From Chromera velia (lineage: Eukaryota > Sar > Chromeraceae), in contig JAHBMJ010000054.1 in assembly GCA_018398765.1 (NCBI GenBank), forward strand, positions 37,081 through 58,454: DNA of 21,374 nucleotides. The letters run 5' to 3'. A model generated the notes under the pieces. It saw nothing but the letters and a program-made list of their open reading frames with translations, searched no databases and was not told the DNA's origin. Position numbers and translations under genes: made by a program. This document shows, in pieces, positions 10,600-20,137 of this stretch (the stretch's first letter is position 1; each line of letters begins with the position of its first letter).

Positions 10600-11385
10600 T
10601 CGAGCTCTTAGGACTCCAGATCTGACGGAGTCCCCCCCGTTCGAGCTCTAAGGAGATCAGACCCCTGTGAACGGGGACCTCCCCGTTTGGAGAGCTCTAT
10701 GTAAGAAAAAATGCTAGGTCATGAAGACAACCTAGATGCTAACCTTCATGAAGCCTAAACTATTCTCAACTCTAACTCAAAACATACTTAAACTTCTGAA
10801 ATTCTAGCTAAAATCTTCTTGTAATATTTTGTAACTTAAATAAAATTAACTTCAGCATCAATTGAATTCAACTCCGTCATGAGGTGTCATTAATCAGCTT
10901 CTAATTTTTTCTAATTTGTTATCAAACAAAGAATGGCAGAGGCAGAAACACTTGCGATATAGACATTAAGTGATCAATGTGCCCTTATGTATCAGGGCAG
11001 TCGTTGTACACCTGCAGAAAGGCAGCCAAAATTCTTTTAAAAGGACTTCAGAGGGAAAAACAATGAAAAAATTAATGGTCGGCAACGGATCAGCGATCTA
11101 AATGGGGTCTGGGCTTGAGCAGCAGAATCAACAGCAGTGTAAAGCAAGAGAAAACAGAACAACCATATAAGAAAGCGACTGTTCACAGAAGGCGGGGCAT
11201 GGCGGGGCAGATGAATCATTCAGTGACAGACTCGAAAAATTAATTTTGACCGTGCGCACGAACTCTGCGCGCCCCTTGTTCAATCCGACGGGTCCCCCCC
11301 CCCATTCGCGCTCTGTGGCCCCGTCCGAAGGACGGGGCCCCCCCATCGGGCAGGCTCCTGCCTGCCTCACCGACGGGGTCCCCCC
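10600..11385. other. AT-rich insertion bounded by GC-rich palindromes, interrupting the linker
   Basis: The coding-like GC-rich sequence is interrupted by about 500 bp of AT-rich DNA (10,690-11,250) without coding character. Both ends hold G/C palindromic words: GACGGAGTCCCCCCCGTT (10624-10641), GAACGGGGACCTCCCCGTT (about 10669-10687), a perfect 10-bp hairpin GGCCCCGTCC/GGACGGGGCC with GAA loop (11317-11339), GCAGG-CT-CCTGC (about 11350-11361) and GACGGGGTC-polyC-GTC (11372-11392). GTTCGAGCTCT is repeated near 10599 and 10640. Could be a small foldback-type insertion; an intron is less likely, as I see no matched splice sites. A minus-strand open frame (11128-11370) overlaps its right part and may be residual linker. 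Confidence 0.4.
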
Positions 11386-11839
11386 CCCCGTCTAAAAGAG
11401 ATTTTATACCCCTATCCCTCGTATCGACCCACCGGAGAGGTTACCGGAAGGACGAGAGGGAATCCCGTGTGTCTGAGGTCATTTCTCCCTTCCCGCCTGC
11501 GGTAGCGGGCGCCTGTTCCCCCCTCCTGCCTGGCAAAAGTTTTCCATAGTCGAGGATCCTCCTGTTCTCTGCCCGCTAGAGCCAGGAGGATGGTTCCTTT
11601 CTGATCGAAACGAGGCCCCCCCTAGAGCCGGAGGTTGTCCGGGACCGTCTACAAATGTTCTGGGTGGACCTGCAGGACAGTAAAACGTTCCCCTTGAACG
11701 TTTTTCTCCTTATGCCTGTGAAGGACCACGACAACGTCATGCATGAGCGGAGCCAGGAACTGCACAATGACTCCGCACAATTCTATTCCCAGGGAGGGCA
11801 TGGACACCACCGCGGTATCCCCCACTCTCCATCCAGGAG
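11386..11839 (-). pseudogene. Copia IN-RT linker, proximal part
   Basis: After the integrase core the coding frame continues through MHDVVVVLHRHKEK and beyond. It has TAG codons at 11649-11651, 11622-11624 and 11412-11414, and no TGA or TAA before the poly-G at 11380. Basic residues are frequent, as in integrase C-terminal tails. No specific domain recognised. Confidence 0.55.
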
Positions 11840-13058
11840 GCGCTCTTCAAAAAGTTAGGGTAAAAGGGATGCCCCCCACCGTTCTGTTGAACGCACAGGA
11901 ATACCCCCATCGCGACGAGATGAATCACCGCAAGGGGAAAACGGTGGTTCGGGTCTGACATGAGGAGGGCCACTCCCTCCCAATTGCTGTGAATGCAGCG
12001 CTCGACCAGAGCCTGCAGACCCTTACCCACGTACGGCGGTCTCTGACGATACTTGATGGGGTACATACAGTCCGGGGGACCCGTCCCCCCGGAGCCACGA
12101 CTGAAAGGAGGCACCCACTCCCGCCTTCTCTCCATCCATGCACACCAGGTACGGACGCCCCAGCCAGTGAGCAAAGTAATATGCGCAGTCGATGAGGGAA
12201 GCCTCATCTTTCTCCTTTGCTGGGTGTGCCAGAGAGAACCTGGCTTCTGGCTTGTAGAGAACCACTATCATTCCGAAGCCCCCTGTCTTGGCCTTCGCAA
12301 AAAGGTCCTTGAAGAACTAGATGTCGATGATCCAGACCGTTCCCTTGATCGGCCTTCAATCGGCAGACAACTTCTCACTCCTTTTGTGAATCCTCGGAGT
12401 GATCGCGTTCTTCAGTTGACAGAGGGGACACGCAGAAATCCACCTTCTACAGTCCTCATCGATCTCAATGCCCTCTGCCGCGAGAGTCTCCTTAAGATTA
12501 TCGAAGTTCTGGTGTCTGTAGCACGTGTGGAGCGCCATCGCCTCGCGCTTCTGGTCTATGGAGACGGCAGAGAAGGCAGCCAGGTGCGTCTGTTCATACT
12601 CGTAGTCCCATGGTTTGAAGTGGGCGGCGTCTCCACTATCAAACTTTCTCACCGAGAGAAAGGGACCTTGCTGACAGTGGTCGGTGTCCGCCAGCTTAGA
12701 AGCAATCTATCCACCCACGACCCAATACATGATCAGGTAGGCAGCCACTGGGACCTTAATGCCGTCGGGTGTGGCTCTGAAGTCCTTCTTGGCCAACCTC
12801 TTCTTCTCCTCCTCAGAGAGAGGGTGCTTGGGAATCCTCTCATAAGGATCCCTCTACTGCTTCAGCTGCCGCGCCTTATTCCGCCGGTCCCACACCTCCT
12901 GCAATGACTGGAACCGGTACCCACAGGAACCGCCTTGGGGACCTCCCCCAAGGAAGTGCTCAAAGGACTCGTTCGGAACCGCCTTGTAGTGCGGGCTGCG
13001 GTCATACACTGCCCGAGGGAGGTGGTTGAGGCCATACCCGTCCAACGTGTCCCCCTCA
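11840..13058 (-). pseudogene. Copia integrase (HHCC zinc domain and DDE core)
   Basis: The N-terminal HHCC domain is clear: LHTCYRH then ACPLC, spaced H-x4-H-x27-C-x2-C (about 12,419-12,529). Catalytic candidates follow: Asp in WIIDI (12323-12325), Asp in LVCMDGE (12134-12136) and Glu in ALVERC (12001-12003). That gives D-x62-D and about 43 residues to E, within the usual range for copia. In-frame stops are TAG 12854-12856, TAG 12707-12709, TGA 12356-12358 and TAG 12317-12319. The last directly follows the catalytic DI. A +1 frameshift in a G run near 12,090 separates the second Asp from the Glu, and another lies near 11,825. It would insert element cDNA into the host genome if intact. Confidence 0.8.
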
Positions 13059-14459
13059 GGGCTTGTGGATAATGCAGGCCTCCGGTGCCCCCACCTTGAA
13101 GGGGGTGTTCATGACCTCAACATCTACCTGCCGGATTCCCTGTCACACTCCCTCCTGATATATCAGGTCCATAGACAGCCTCACCCTGTATGAGATCTGT
13201 CTCTCCTCCTTTTTTCTCTCTGCCCACGCGCGGTAGGCGGGAAGAACATCCTTCGTTACTAAACGAGGGACAAAGAGACCTGCACCAGGAGTATTTCAAA
13301 TCAGCACGTCAGGGAGGTTCGGCTGATCGACCGTGTGGAAGAGGCAGGGGACGATAATGTTCTTGGGAGCGCCGGAGGGGTCGTGTGTCCCGAATCGGAT
13401 GCCAAGAACCGCAGGACAGGAGAACACCGCTTTATCCCCCAGTCTCCGTGACTGGAGGGGCATTTCTAACCGCACCTTCCACTCAATAAAATCTTGTCCC
13501 ATGACAAGATGCTCATAGTGCCGGTGCCTTGCCCTCCTGGGAAGCCCCCCATCTGGGGGCCCATCTCCCTTCTCCCCAGTGTCCCCCGTGAACAAACCCA
13601 TCCAGTCTAGGATATCCGGCCCCCCAAAGGCACGGATAAGACTCCTCATCTTTCTCCAAGAGATGAGGTTCCCGAACGTATAGGAGTCAATATGGATCTT
13701 GAGGACCCTGTACTCGGCGAGCTCGGGGATCAGGGATCTCGCATTTCCCGAAACCTTGTAGACTTCGAACTTTTCTGGAAACCCAGCCCGACGCCGGGCC
13801 CTGCTTGGGTCGTTTATTAGTTCACTCTCGTACTGGGAGACCGTATAGACAGCAGACTTTGAACCAGAGGGCACCAAACCCATGGTGGTCTCGTCCTCCG
13901 GTCCCCGTGTGCGAGAGATGACCTCAGGGAGATGGGGGTCATGCTCTTTCATCATGTTCCTGATGCGCTGGACTCCTCCCGCAGTGAACTCAGACTGGAA
14001 GGCTTGTATGACCGTCATACAAGTCTCCAAGCCTGCCGGGAAGATAGCCCACCCCATTTGTTCCAAGCCTGTCCGTTCAGGCTCATCGGACAAGAGCGTT
14101 TGCCACGCTTCACGGACTCCTTCTCTCTATACATCGATCCGTGTGTGGGTCCCAACAGGATTCCAAGCAGACAGGCGCTCCATAGCCCCATCATGCCACA
14201 CAGGGAAGGTCGTTGTGTCATAGTCGGGTGAGTACTTGGCTCCAGGCTCATAGCACAAAGGGAGGCCAAGCTGGTCTGCAAAGCGGACCTTTCCGAGAGA
14301 CCCCTCCCCATGAAGGATCTTCTCTTCACCCTTGAACGCGTGGGTGGTCAGGTCGAACGAGTCCCCTTTCCCACATGAGACGTTACCCGTCACTACAACA
14401 ACGTCATCGTCATCCTGACCCCCAGGATTGACATGCTGCGAGGACACAGGAGGGACACT
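13059..14459 (-). pseudogene. Copia protease region
   Basis: Continuous frame from the gag tail, with TAG at 14127-14129 and TGA at 13296-13298 and 13143-13145. A hydrophobic stretch followed by [12 protein letters not shown] (Asp codon about 13,686-13,688) has the position and shape of the retroviral-type aspartic protease motif (D-S/T-G-A then an NLI-like segment), but the GA after DS is not conserved. Downstream, [14 protein letters not shown] resembles the C-terminal strands of such proteases. The assignment rests on order between NC and IN plus this weak motif. A one-base frameshift at a CCC-TGA junction (about 13,056) leads into the integrase frame. Confidence 0.5.
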
Positions 14460-14937
14460 ACCCCCCCGCTACGCCTGTCCAGAGTCTGAGTTCTTCTTTT
14501 CGAAGTTCTCGTTGTTGAACCTGCTGGGAAAGAGGGTGCGCCCACCACGGCCGCGACCTCCACCGCCTCCTCTCCCCCCTGAGCCGCCCCTACGACCAGG
14601 ATAAGGAGACCCTCGATGGTCTCCGGAGCCGCCTTCATGGCCTCCTCCTCCCGGAGGACTTTTAGGACGGCCTCCGGAGCCGCCCCTGTCCTGCCCGGTC
14701 TTGTCTATCTGCTTTATCATCCATCACTTCTTCACGTTCTTGTCAGGGCAGTTGTTGGGAAGATGGCCTATCGTTCTGTACGCTGGACAGCCGTTCTTCT
14801 TCCGAATCCAAGGACAGGCTCCATGGCCCCCCTACTCTGCATGTCCATCCAGACAGTTGCATCTCAGGCACTGCCTATAGGCTTGTGCCTTCTTAAGTGG
14901 ACTTTTGCCCTCAAGTTGGACCTCAAACTTAAATTGC
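14460..14937 (-). pseudogene. Copia gag C-terminus: nucleocapsid zinc knuckles and Gly/Arg-rich tail
   Basis: The frame starts near 14937 with VQLEGKSPLKKAQA and then has a Cys-rich stretch, CLRCNCLDGHAE. Next comes a knuckle of form C-x2-[C to Y]-x4-H-x4-C (14748-14789), in which the second ligand reads TAC (Tyr). A Gly/Arg-rich RNA-binding-like tail follows (about 14,510-14,690). In-frame stops are TAG 14832-14834, TGA 14724-14726 and TAG 14469-14471. Zinc knuckles of this type bind element RNA in the particle. The capsid portion expected upstream is absent: sequence beyond 14937 is AT-rich and non-coding. Confidence 0.75.
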
Positions 14938-15712
14938 CCAAAAAATAAATATTTTTATGCTGTGTTTTAATGTACTAATAAGGATTAGACAAAAAAAAAA
15001 TAGAAACTAAATATATTAAAAGACGTTAAACAAATTTCACTGAAATTGACCACTTCTAGATAAATGATTTATTCACAACTTTAACCTGATGATGATGTAT
15101 AGAGTTAAAGCCGGTGAGCCGTATAAACTCTGGCCAACCTAGAGCGTCATACATAGAGTTAAACTTTCGACTTAGGCCCCACTGGAGTAAATTGAAATAT
15201 GATTATCAATTTAATTAGTCAAATTTCATTTTGTTTTTTTTGAATATAAAGTTAATTATATTTAATTTATTATAAAAAAATAAATGAGATTCAAACATAT
15301 GTGCATTTATGATAGTAAGTAAAATTAATACTACGATCGACAATAAGTGATCAATTATAAAAATTTATATAGATTTTATATACTGTGAGACATGCATACA
15401 CAGAAAGAAACACATATAGACATATACGTACATACGTACAGACATAGAAATTGAGCGACATATATATATGCATATAGAGACAAATAAAGATATACACGTA
15501 TAAACACATATGCATACACTGTATTCAGATGAAGGGTTTTACATCAATGTATGTGTACAATATCTATCTATCCATATATATGTATACATTTGGTCTTAAA
15601 TTTAAATTGTCTGATACACAAAATTAAAAATATATGGTGAAAGCTCATAATTAAAGTAAGATCAACAAAGTAATCATAAGTTTAATAGATTTAAAGATAA
15701 ATAGTGTATGTA
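14938..15712. other. AT-rich spacer, no gene seen
   Basis: AT-rich sequence between the copia remnant and the 3' end of the DUF7869-like gene. It has a short direct repeat TA(T/C)ATAGAGTTAAA near 15100 and 15151, and ACATA/ATATG-type simple sequence at 15390-15560. No open frame of interest. Part of it presumably holds the 3' UTR of the neighbouring gene. Confidence 0.6.
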
Positions 15713-15757
15713 TCATTCAAGTAAGCCTTCTAATGAAGCGTGATTGATGATTGTCTG

Positions 15758-18651
15758 TTAATCTTTTCCCTTAAGCCACGAAGGATTCACCCCCTTTTCT
15801 CTTTCAAGTCGTCCCTTTGAAATTCTTATGCGAATCTCCTGTACAATTTGGTCATACACTTTTTTTCGAATGGAGCCTTTTGCAGTGAATATATCATGCT
15901 GTTCGAACACCATCAGAATCTCGGCCATCTCAAGCGTTTGGATGTACGGAGTTGCCGGTTTCTCTACAACCATCCCATTTTCATCCTTCTTCTTCCTCTT
16001 TTTCAAGTACGCCAGAGATTGGACGCCTCCTGCAACGATGTAGAGAAGAACAAAGCAACATTTTTTTTACTGATGAACCAATTGAAAGCTTTCTTTCATT
16101 TTTCACTTGAAGTTCGCATTGCCAAAGGCTTACTGGGCGATGCCACACCGGCCAACGCTGACTAAACCGACGTTCACGAGTCACTGTGCCGGAATTGAAC
16201 TAATACTGAAGTTTCATTGACGTACCAATTCGCAGACGAGCAAAACGTGCAGTACGTGACTCTGCCATAACTCTACAGTAAAAACATGTAAAGCAGGGCA
16301 GGTGAAAACATTGCAGACTGACCATCGACATTGCCGATGTACCACCAAGAGGTGACACCATCACCACTGTCAACTACCTCCAAGATCTGTGAAAGCCAGA
16401 AAGGGCTTGGATCTTTCTTTGTAATCGCTGCAGCAATTCACACAAATGCAAGTCATATCATACACAAGTTTTTCTTAGACCGGGGCGTAGGACACAACAT
16501 ACAGGTTATGGTTCTGAACAACTAGACAACGTGTGACCCACCCCCAGCCTGGAGAGAGGACTCACATTAAGAAGACTCTTCGAAAGAAGACAACTTTCAA
16601 GGAAAGAAAAATAAAGACGCATATGGGCAGAAACGGAGCTGCAAGAAAAACAAACACATACTATCGGTCATTGGCCAGAGCGAAGAGAAAAAAGCAATGA
16701 ACGTATCTGTGAAACAAGCAAGAAGATGCTTTGATAGAAAAAGTGACAGCCCAAAAGTCACGCCTCAGCAAATTCCAAGAAAAATAAAAACAGACCGTGC
16801 ATAACTACAGCGATCTTTCCCTTCTCAGGACCTAAATTCAACGCATCTTTAATGATGCTGCCATGCTTTGATTTCATCTCCAAACCCCGACGTCCAGCAA
16901 GCCCCCATTCTGCGAGAAGAGCATTCACAGCTTCTCTTTCGGGACCCAGGTGGTATTCCCTATCCTTGAATCTCTGATCGTCAACCGCCGCAGAGTTTGG
17001 GCCACCTTTGACCCGTTTGGGCTTGGGACGTGGGCGCAACTCCCTCAGAAAGCCCTGCTTCTCTTTCCTCTCAAACCCATCCTACCGTGCCTCTCTATCT
17101 CTATCGCTAAACCCTTTTGCCTCAGCTTTGCCCACACTGGAAGGGCCACCGCCCTCGAAGACTCCTTTAGCTTCTTTATCTTTCCTGTTTTCCTTGGGTG
17201 AGCATTCTGTGACGGGATATTCAAACCTCCTCCCGCTTGGGTTGCCAGCCTTTGCCCCAATACAGGAGGTGAAAGGTACGGGGGGCATGCTGCACGGCCG
17301 ATCGATGCAGCTTCCATAAACAGGTTTGAGCTGTGTATGGGTCCCCAGAATGAGGTGTTTAGTCTCTACGATAGCGGTCTCCGACAGCTGCCCCGGGTAG
17401 TTCGCGGTGAATCTGTCAAGAGCTCTGATCGATGCGTCAGCCTACAGACAGAAGCATACGTGGCATGACAGTTTGCAAGAGAGTGAAGTACTACAGTAGC
17501 AAAAAGTAGCAGTGGGTAGCAACGGCTTTGAAATGCAGTATCACAAGATAAAATTGAAGTGAAACGAGTTATCGATCAACAGGTGCTAATCTCAGCTCGG
17601 CAGCAATTAGTCTAAAACCATTATGGACAGCGTTGTCTCTACCGGCTCACATGCTTCTGGTCCTCTTCGGTCTCAAACACTTTAGGAGGGGCCACCTCTG
17701 TCGGCTTGTCTCCATCTGGAAAGCTCTTCATCAGTTCAAACGGGGTTGCCAGTCTCCACGGCATAGACATGTCCGCCTTGGCAAAGGACAAAACTGCATG
17801 CGTATACATGCAAGTTTTCAAAGGTGCATGTCATTGAGGCGATGAGAAAGAAGACAGAAATCTGTAGATTTCAAGAGACATACAAATGACAGATCCCGAG
17901 ACCTCTAATTATCTGCAAGGGCGATGCATCCAGTGGAACAGTTTTCTTTTCATGGCACTTGAAGTCGCCATACTCGTCCAGATAAAACCCCATACCAAAG
18001 CTAAACCCGACCAATCGACTTGACGTGCAGAACGTATTTGACTGAAACTCATACAGACTTTGTACTACGGAGACCGACCGGATGTTGCAGAAGCGGGGGA
18101 AGACGAAGAACGTGAAGCAGACGAGTCCGATACCCCTGTGTTCTGCAAGCATACACGTATATATAGCACACTGAATTAAACACTGCAGTAGAGTCCTTCA
18201 CTTTGCATTCTAGCTTTCTTCTCTTCTTTCTGTGCTTCTTCTGTGTAGTATGATATGCTTTGCGGCCTTCTGTTTATTCAAAGTTTTGGTTCATCAAATA
18301 ATCTCAACACGAAATTCTTCTTTGACCACCAAGCAAGTTTGAACGTACTTTTCAAAGAGAAAGTTTCAGATTTATATGCAGGACGATGCGGCTGACCGGG
18401 GAAAACCGAAACCCGTGAGCAGTGGAGATCTTCAGGTCTACGTTTTTTGCAAGGTGTGGCTCGATCCACTTCTTGTAGTCGAGCTGTTCAGTCAGGATAA
18501 AAAAGTACACCCCCCCCAAGTGATTTCTGTGAGCCCTCTTGAGGATCTCAACCATTTCTCCGATCATGGAGAAGTCGGTGTCTGCATATACATAAGACAC
18601 ACATGTAGAAAAACACTTGAGCGCACACACACATATGCAGTGCCATACACA

Positions 18652-18683
<32 letters not shown>

Positions 18684-18692
18684 GACACACAT

Positions 18693-18734
<42 letters not shown>

Positions 18735-18746
18735 ATACACATACAC

Positions 18747-18800
<54 letters not shown>

Positions 18801-19944
18801 ACACACATATACACGTACACACACATACATACATACATACACAAGCCAGCCTGGAAGAGGAATGAAGGAAGGACGGAAGGAAGGAAAAAAGAAAAGAAAG
18901 ACGGAAAGATAGATATCTATCTTTGTGCTTCTCTGCCTGTCTGTGACCTCTCATCTTGGAGTCCCCATGTTCATCCTCTGTTCATCCTCAGAGAGTCTCT
19001 TCTCTTCTTTTTTCCCCCTTTCTTCCTTCTTTCCTTTCGTGCCATCCTTTTTTCCTTCCTTTACACATTCCGCCCTTTCTCAAAGCCAAGACAGGAGCTA
19101 GACGAGTCCGGGCACTTAAGCATGCCAATGTCTTTGAAAGGAAAAAGATGATAAAAGTCGGCTCATGGAGGAAAAGACCTCTCGATTGATTCGCCCCGGT
19201 GCCGTGAAAACCATCTTGGTCATCGTGACCATGGCCGACTTCAGGATAGCCGTTGTCCACCTGCAGGCACATGCGGGCACAAATCGAAAACCCACAAAGA
19301 ATGGTGTGATTGTAGTAGATGCAAAAATTAATCCAGAGCCGCTCTTTACAGACGCACGGGTCCATACAGATTCGATCGTACGCATTTTTGCGCTGCGTGT
19401 CAACGCACTGCGCACATATTTGTCTATAGGTGCTGCATATATGGAAAAGAGTTTGTGTAAGGCTATAAGAGTATGTTTTGCAAATCGTTTCTTGGTTTGT
19501 TCTATATATGTGGGTCTGAGTGCCTGCATGCAAAGGTAAATGTTGGTGGGAGTGACAGAATGAATGCTTTGTACGTGATATCAATTGTGAGCATATGAGT
19601 GAGTGTAACACTCCGGCTGTATGTGAAGGCATGTGTTTCCTGCCAGGATTTGTGACTAACCATGCACTGGCACTGTCGTGCTTTATTGCAAAGAAACCCG
19701 AGTACAGTCTTGTTTTTATTCTCGAAGGAAGTGTTGTCCAACACAAGGTTAACTTTGGGCGGGCGGTATAGCTATAGACGGCGTCAAGGTGGTCCAGAAT
19801 CGTATCCAAAATCGTGCAAGTCATATTTCCGCCGTAGCTCTCCCATTGCGGAACCACAAAAACGTACGCGCAACGGCCGTGAGCCAGTGCGGCAATGCAT
19901 TTGTTTCTTGGTCTGTGCACTCCCTCGAGGGCCTTCATTACATC
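15758..19944 (-). CDS. DUF7869-like multi-exon gene (5' end outside window or unseen)
   Basis: Seven exons fit: 19661-19944, 19212-19260, 18397-18581, 17903-18041, 17651-17793, 16796-17441, 15758-16029. All six introns (about 109-766 nt) have GT-AG ends and matching phases (0,1,0,1,0,1). Exon 1 has [16 protein letters not shown] and [17 protein letters not shown]; exons 2-3 join as [18 protein letters not shown]. These resemble the DUF7869 family signatures DN-x3-ENKN and VGHTHEDID-x2-FS, which I assign from memory; the family is often linked to mobile DNA and its biochemical role is unknown to me. Exon 3 continues with YKKWIEPHL, typical of the region after it. Exon 6 is long and charged and contains an in-frame TAG (17082-17084) with coding character on both sides. 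Exon 1 needs one extra base in a CCC run (about 19,763) to stay in frame. The end is TAA 15758-15760; if UAR were Gln the frame would run 14 codons further to TGA 15713-15715. Could be a functional gene in a variant code or a recent pseudogene. Confidence 0.7.
18645..18841. repeat. (CA)n microsatellite inside the intron between exons 2 and 3
   Basis: Nearly pure CA with interspersed ACATAC units, lying in the 630-nt intron of the DUF7869-like gene. All long Cys/Val or His/Thr-only peptides read from it are artefacts. Confidence 0.95.
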
Positions 19945-19949
19945 CTGCA

Positions 19950-20018
19950 TACAAGAGAAAGAAAGAAAGAAAGAACAAAGGAACGAAGGAACGAAGGAAC
20001 GAAGGAACGAAGGAACGA

Positions 20019-20054
<36 letters not shown>

Positions 20055-20058
20055 AAAA

Positions 20059-20104
<46 letters not shown>

Positions 20105-20137
20105 GGAAAGAAGGAAGGAAGGAAGGAAGGAAGGAAC
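19950..20137. repeat. Purine microsatellite (GAAA, GAAC, GA, GGAA blocks)
   Basis: Ordered blocks: (GAAA)n, (GAACGAAG)n-like, (GAAA)n, (GA)n at about 20060-20100 and (GGAA)n up to the MITE. On the minus strand it is a long polypyrimidine tract ending 6 nt before the TGTATGCAG acceptor of exon 1 of the DUF7869-like gene, so it supplies that intron's polypyrimidine tract. Confidence 0.9.

Larger units (their letters stand above)
6241..14937 (-). mobile_element. Degenerate Ty1/copia retrotransposon (gag-NC, PR, IN, linker, RT), both ends missing
   Basis: Read on the minus strand the order is zinc knuckles, protease, integrase, long linker, reverse transcriptase. PR-IN-RT is the diagnostic copia order. 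The 5' end begins abruptly at the gag zinc-finger region, with no capsid part and no LTR. The 3' end breaks inside the RT thumb/connection, with no RNase H and no LTR, where the satellite begins. The copy carries +1 frameshifts near 13,056, 12,090, 11,825, 10,355 and 7,780. In-frame stops in the coding frame are 21 TAG, 3 TAA and 5 TGA. A GC-palindrome-bounded block (about 10,600-11,385) interrupts the linker. Confidence 0.85.

Noticed and set aside
4438-14925. Reading the inverted 45-bp pair as terminal inverted repeats of a 10.5-kb DNA transposon
   Set aside because: The right copy lies within gag coding sequence of a copia element, there is no target duplication, and identity drops quickly outside the core. 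Kept only as an observation.
6241-14937. LTRs for the copia element
   Set aside because: I found no long direct repeats flanking the coding region; both ends are truncated.
6341-14948. Numerous plus-strand open frames opposite the copia element (for example 12053-12907)
   Set aside because: They mirror the codon bias of the minus-strand coding frame and have no recognisable motifs.
17050-17090. Removing the exon TAG as a short GT-AG intron
   Set aside because: The only nearby GT...CAG pair would give a 31-nt intron and shift the frame into a stop, so it does not rescue the exon.
18352-18954. Long Cys/Val and His/Thr frames over the (CA)n repeat
   Set aside because: Microsatellite translation. 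Only the part below 18581 on the minus strand is a real exon.
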